Assembly (NCBI GenBank): GCA_029570245.1
Contig: JAKQSH010000249.1
Coordinates: 1-5,176, forward strand
From: Deltaproteobacteria bacterium
Lineage (GTDB): Bacteria; Myxococcota_A; SURF-8
Direction of reading: 5' to 3'
DNA length: 5,176 nucleotides
In this document: positions 4,567-5,176 of the stretch, piece after piece
Position numbering within the stretch: position 1 is the first letter of the stretch
Layout: each line of letters begins with the position of its first letter
Translations under genes and position numbers: made by a program
Notes under the pieces: model-generated
Database searches by the model: none
The model's input: the letters and a program-made list of their open reading frames with translations, nothing else
What the model was told of the DNA's origin: nothing

Positions 4567-5176
4567 AACCCCGATCCGACAGTGTATTATCTCGAAAACG
4601 AAACCTTCGGCACCGGTACTCATAACGACACCCTCGAAACCGCCGAAGACCTCACTTCGGTAACTCTGCCGGTTCTTGCTAAGTTCATTCAGTGGGGCGA
4701 ATTCACTCTGGTCAACGATGTCGACTACTTCAAGATTCACGTTGACGAGCCCAAGTTCATCAGCATCTGGACCGAAGCTTTCATGGGTATCCCGGCCGAT
4801 ACCGCCATTACGGTAGAACCGGCTGTCAAGGGCCAGGGCGGCGTCCGCCATGTTGAACTGACCGCTTACGAATTCACTGCCGCCGGTGATTACTACATCA
4901 AGGTTATACTCAATGCCTCAGAGCAGAGAGAGCTCTTCTATGTTCTCAGCATGGAAGAGTATTTCCCGATGGAGAACGTTGACTGTGAAACAGCAGCCGT
5001 TATCGCTGATGGCGAGAATGTGTACGAAGGTGCTACTTACGGAACCGGAAACGACTATGAAGGTCCGGCTGATTGCGTTGAAGGTTATTCAGGCGGAGCT
5101 GGATTCGATGTCGTTTACACCTACACCGTTCCGGTAAATGGTTATATCAGGGCAACAGTCAATGCCGATTTCGATT
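3703..5176 (+). CDS. Continuation of the Cys-rich lipoprotein in the shifted frame (3' part, runs off window)
   Basis: This is the rest of the protein begun at 2186, read one frame earlier. It starts here at an ATG (3703-3705) that has no ribosome binding site, so it is the continuation of a frameshifted gene rather than a separate gene. Five more Cys-rich modules run to about 4566. A PPC-like beta-sandwich follows (about 4577-4968): HNDTLETAEDLTSVTLP, NDVDYFKIHVDEP, then AAGDYYIKVIL and LFYVLSMEEY, this time in normal order. From about 4975 another beta-rich domain begins (NVDCETAAVIADG, YEGATYGTGNDYEG, FDVVYTYTVPVNGYI), of a type often seen in myxobacterial surface proteins. The frame is open to the end of the window. 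PPC domains usually occur in secreted proteins, which fits the lipoprotein signal upstream. Whether the intact protein is ever made depends on whether the frameshift is real. Confidence 0.8.
   Translation, partial: MEDCVYDWQCVDGIECVDELSVCTKSCADDTACAEDETCMDPDEGGVMYCVPDALIGATEMGGACTYDWECDSEYCFADNVYGKKYCSDSCTLDPDSCPTGMTCWESMIKGPATVCLLNGDGSVSEYNECRIDSECETGDCYDGVCRTACPNGDSDCSVVTPVPGGVCSPCTWETEAQDCSAGNLCLQYGPTGEFFCGQDCSTSFRCPAHTYCAQISWTEYQCVPITFTCLADGCNTEINYCTTPYLFVGETCEGDWDCRDSVCDEVCKVACDGTTCPAGTICESGYCNPDPTVYYLENETFGTGTHNDTLETAEDLTSVTLPVLAKFIQWGEFTLVNDVDYFKIHVDEPKFISIWTEAFMGIPADTAITVEPAVKGQGGVRHVELTAYEFTAAGDYYIKVILNASEQRELFYVLSMEEYFPMENVDCETAAVIADGENVYEGATYGTGNDYEGPADCVEGYSGGAGFDVVYTYTVPVNGYIRATVNADFD
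4577..4968 (+). other. PPC-like beta-sandwich domain in normal order
   Basis: Acidic NDTLETAEDL start, then DVDYFKIHV (the typical D-x-D-x-Y/W strand), a middle strand region with TAITVEPAV, and a closing AGDYYIKVIL. It serves as an internal reference showing that the earlier PPC unit is in swapped order. Confidence 0.55.

Noticed and set aside
4021..4851. Minus-strand open frame of 276 codons
   Set aside because: It is antisense to the Cys-rich modules and PPC-like domain; no recognisable motif and composition typical of a shadow.

Overview
The window looks like part of a bacterial genome or metagenome contig. It carries a lipoprotein with a Gly-Glu linker, Cys-rich modules and PPC-type beta-sandwich domains, a good sigma-54 promoter, and a fragment of a sigma-54 activator. 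Together these suggest Myxococcota / former Deltaproteobacteria or a similar lineage with large modular surface lipoproteins. That placement is an inference. No rRNA, tRNA or CRISPR array was seen.

Layout. Bases 1-411 (+) are the GC-rich 3' end of a sigma-54 activator-like regulator: the end of its AAA+ domain plus a winged-helix DNA-binding domain. Bases 412-645 hold no convincing gene but contain several inverted repeats. At base 646 recognisable homology to ComM/YifB (Mg-chelatase-like AAA+ helicase) begins abruptly. It is read on the minus strand from its start at 1704 down to the conserved MNPCP motif, where it is cut off after 353 of roughly 500 residues. The base composition changes across the same point, so 645/646 is either a rearrangement or insertion boundary or an assembly join.

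Bases 1705-2185 are an AT-rich divergent intergenic region. On the comM side it has a consensus-matching sigma-54 promoter (1744-1759), with a perfect 17-bp palindrome about 80-90 bp upstream of the predicted start site that is well placed as an activator site. On the other side it has a sigma-70-like promoter with an extended -10 element, a 5'-UTR hairpin and a strong ribosome binding site for the next gene.

Bases 2186-5176 (+) encode one very large exported lipoprotein that runs off the window. In order it has a lipoprotein signal peptide, a 28-copy Gly-Glu linker, nine Cys-rich modules, a PPC-like domain and the start of another beta-sandwich domain. Two oddities stand out. A PPC domain with its two halves in swapped order (circularly permuted) sits inside the fourth Cys module. 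About 45 bases later the reading frame shifts: one missing base near 3701-3705 breaks the gene, and restoring it gives exactly the cysteine spacing of the next module.

The neighbours do not form an obvious pathway. comM acts in cytoplasmic DNA uptake and recombination, while the lipoprotein is a surface protein transcribed away from it.
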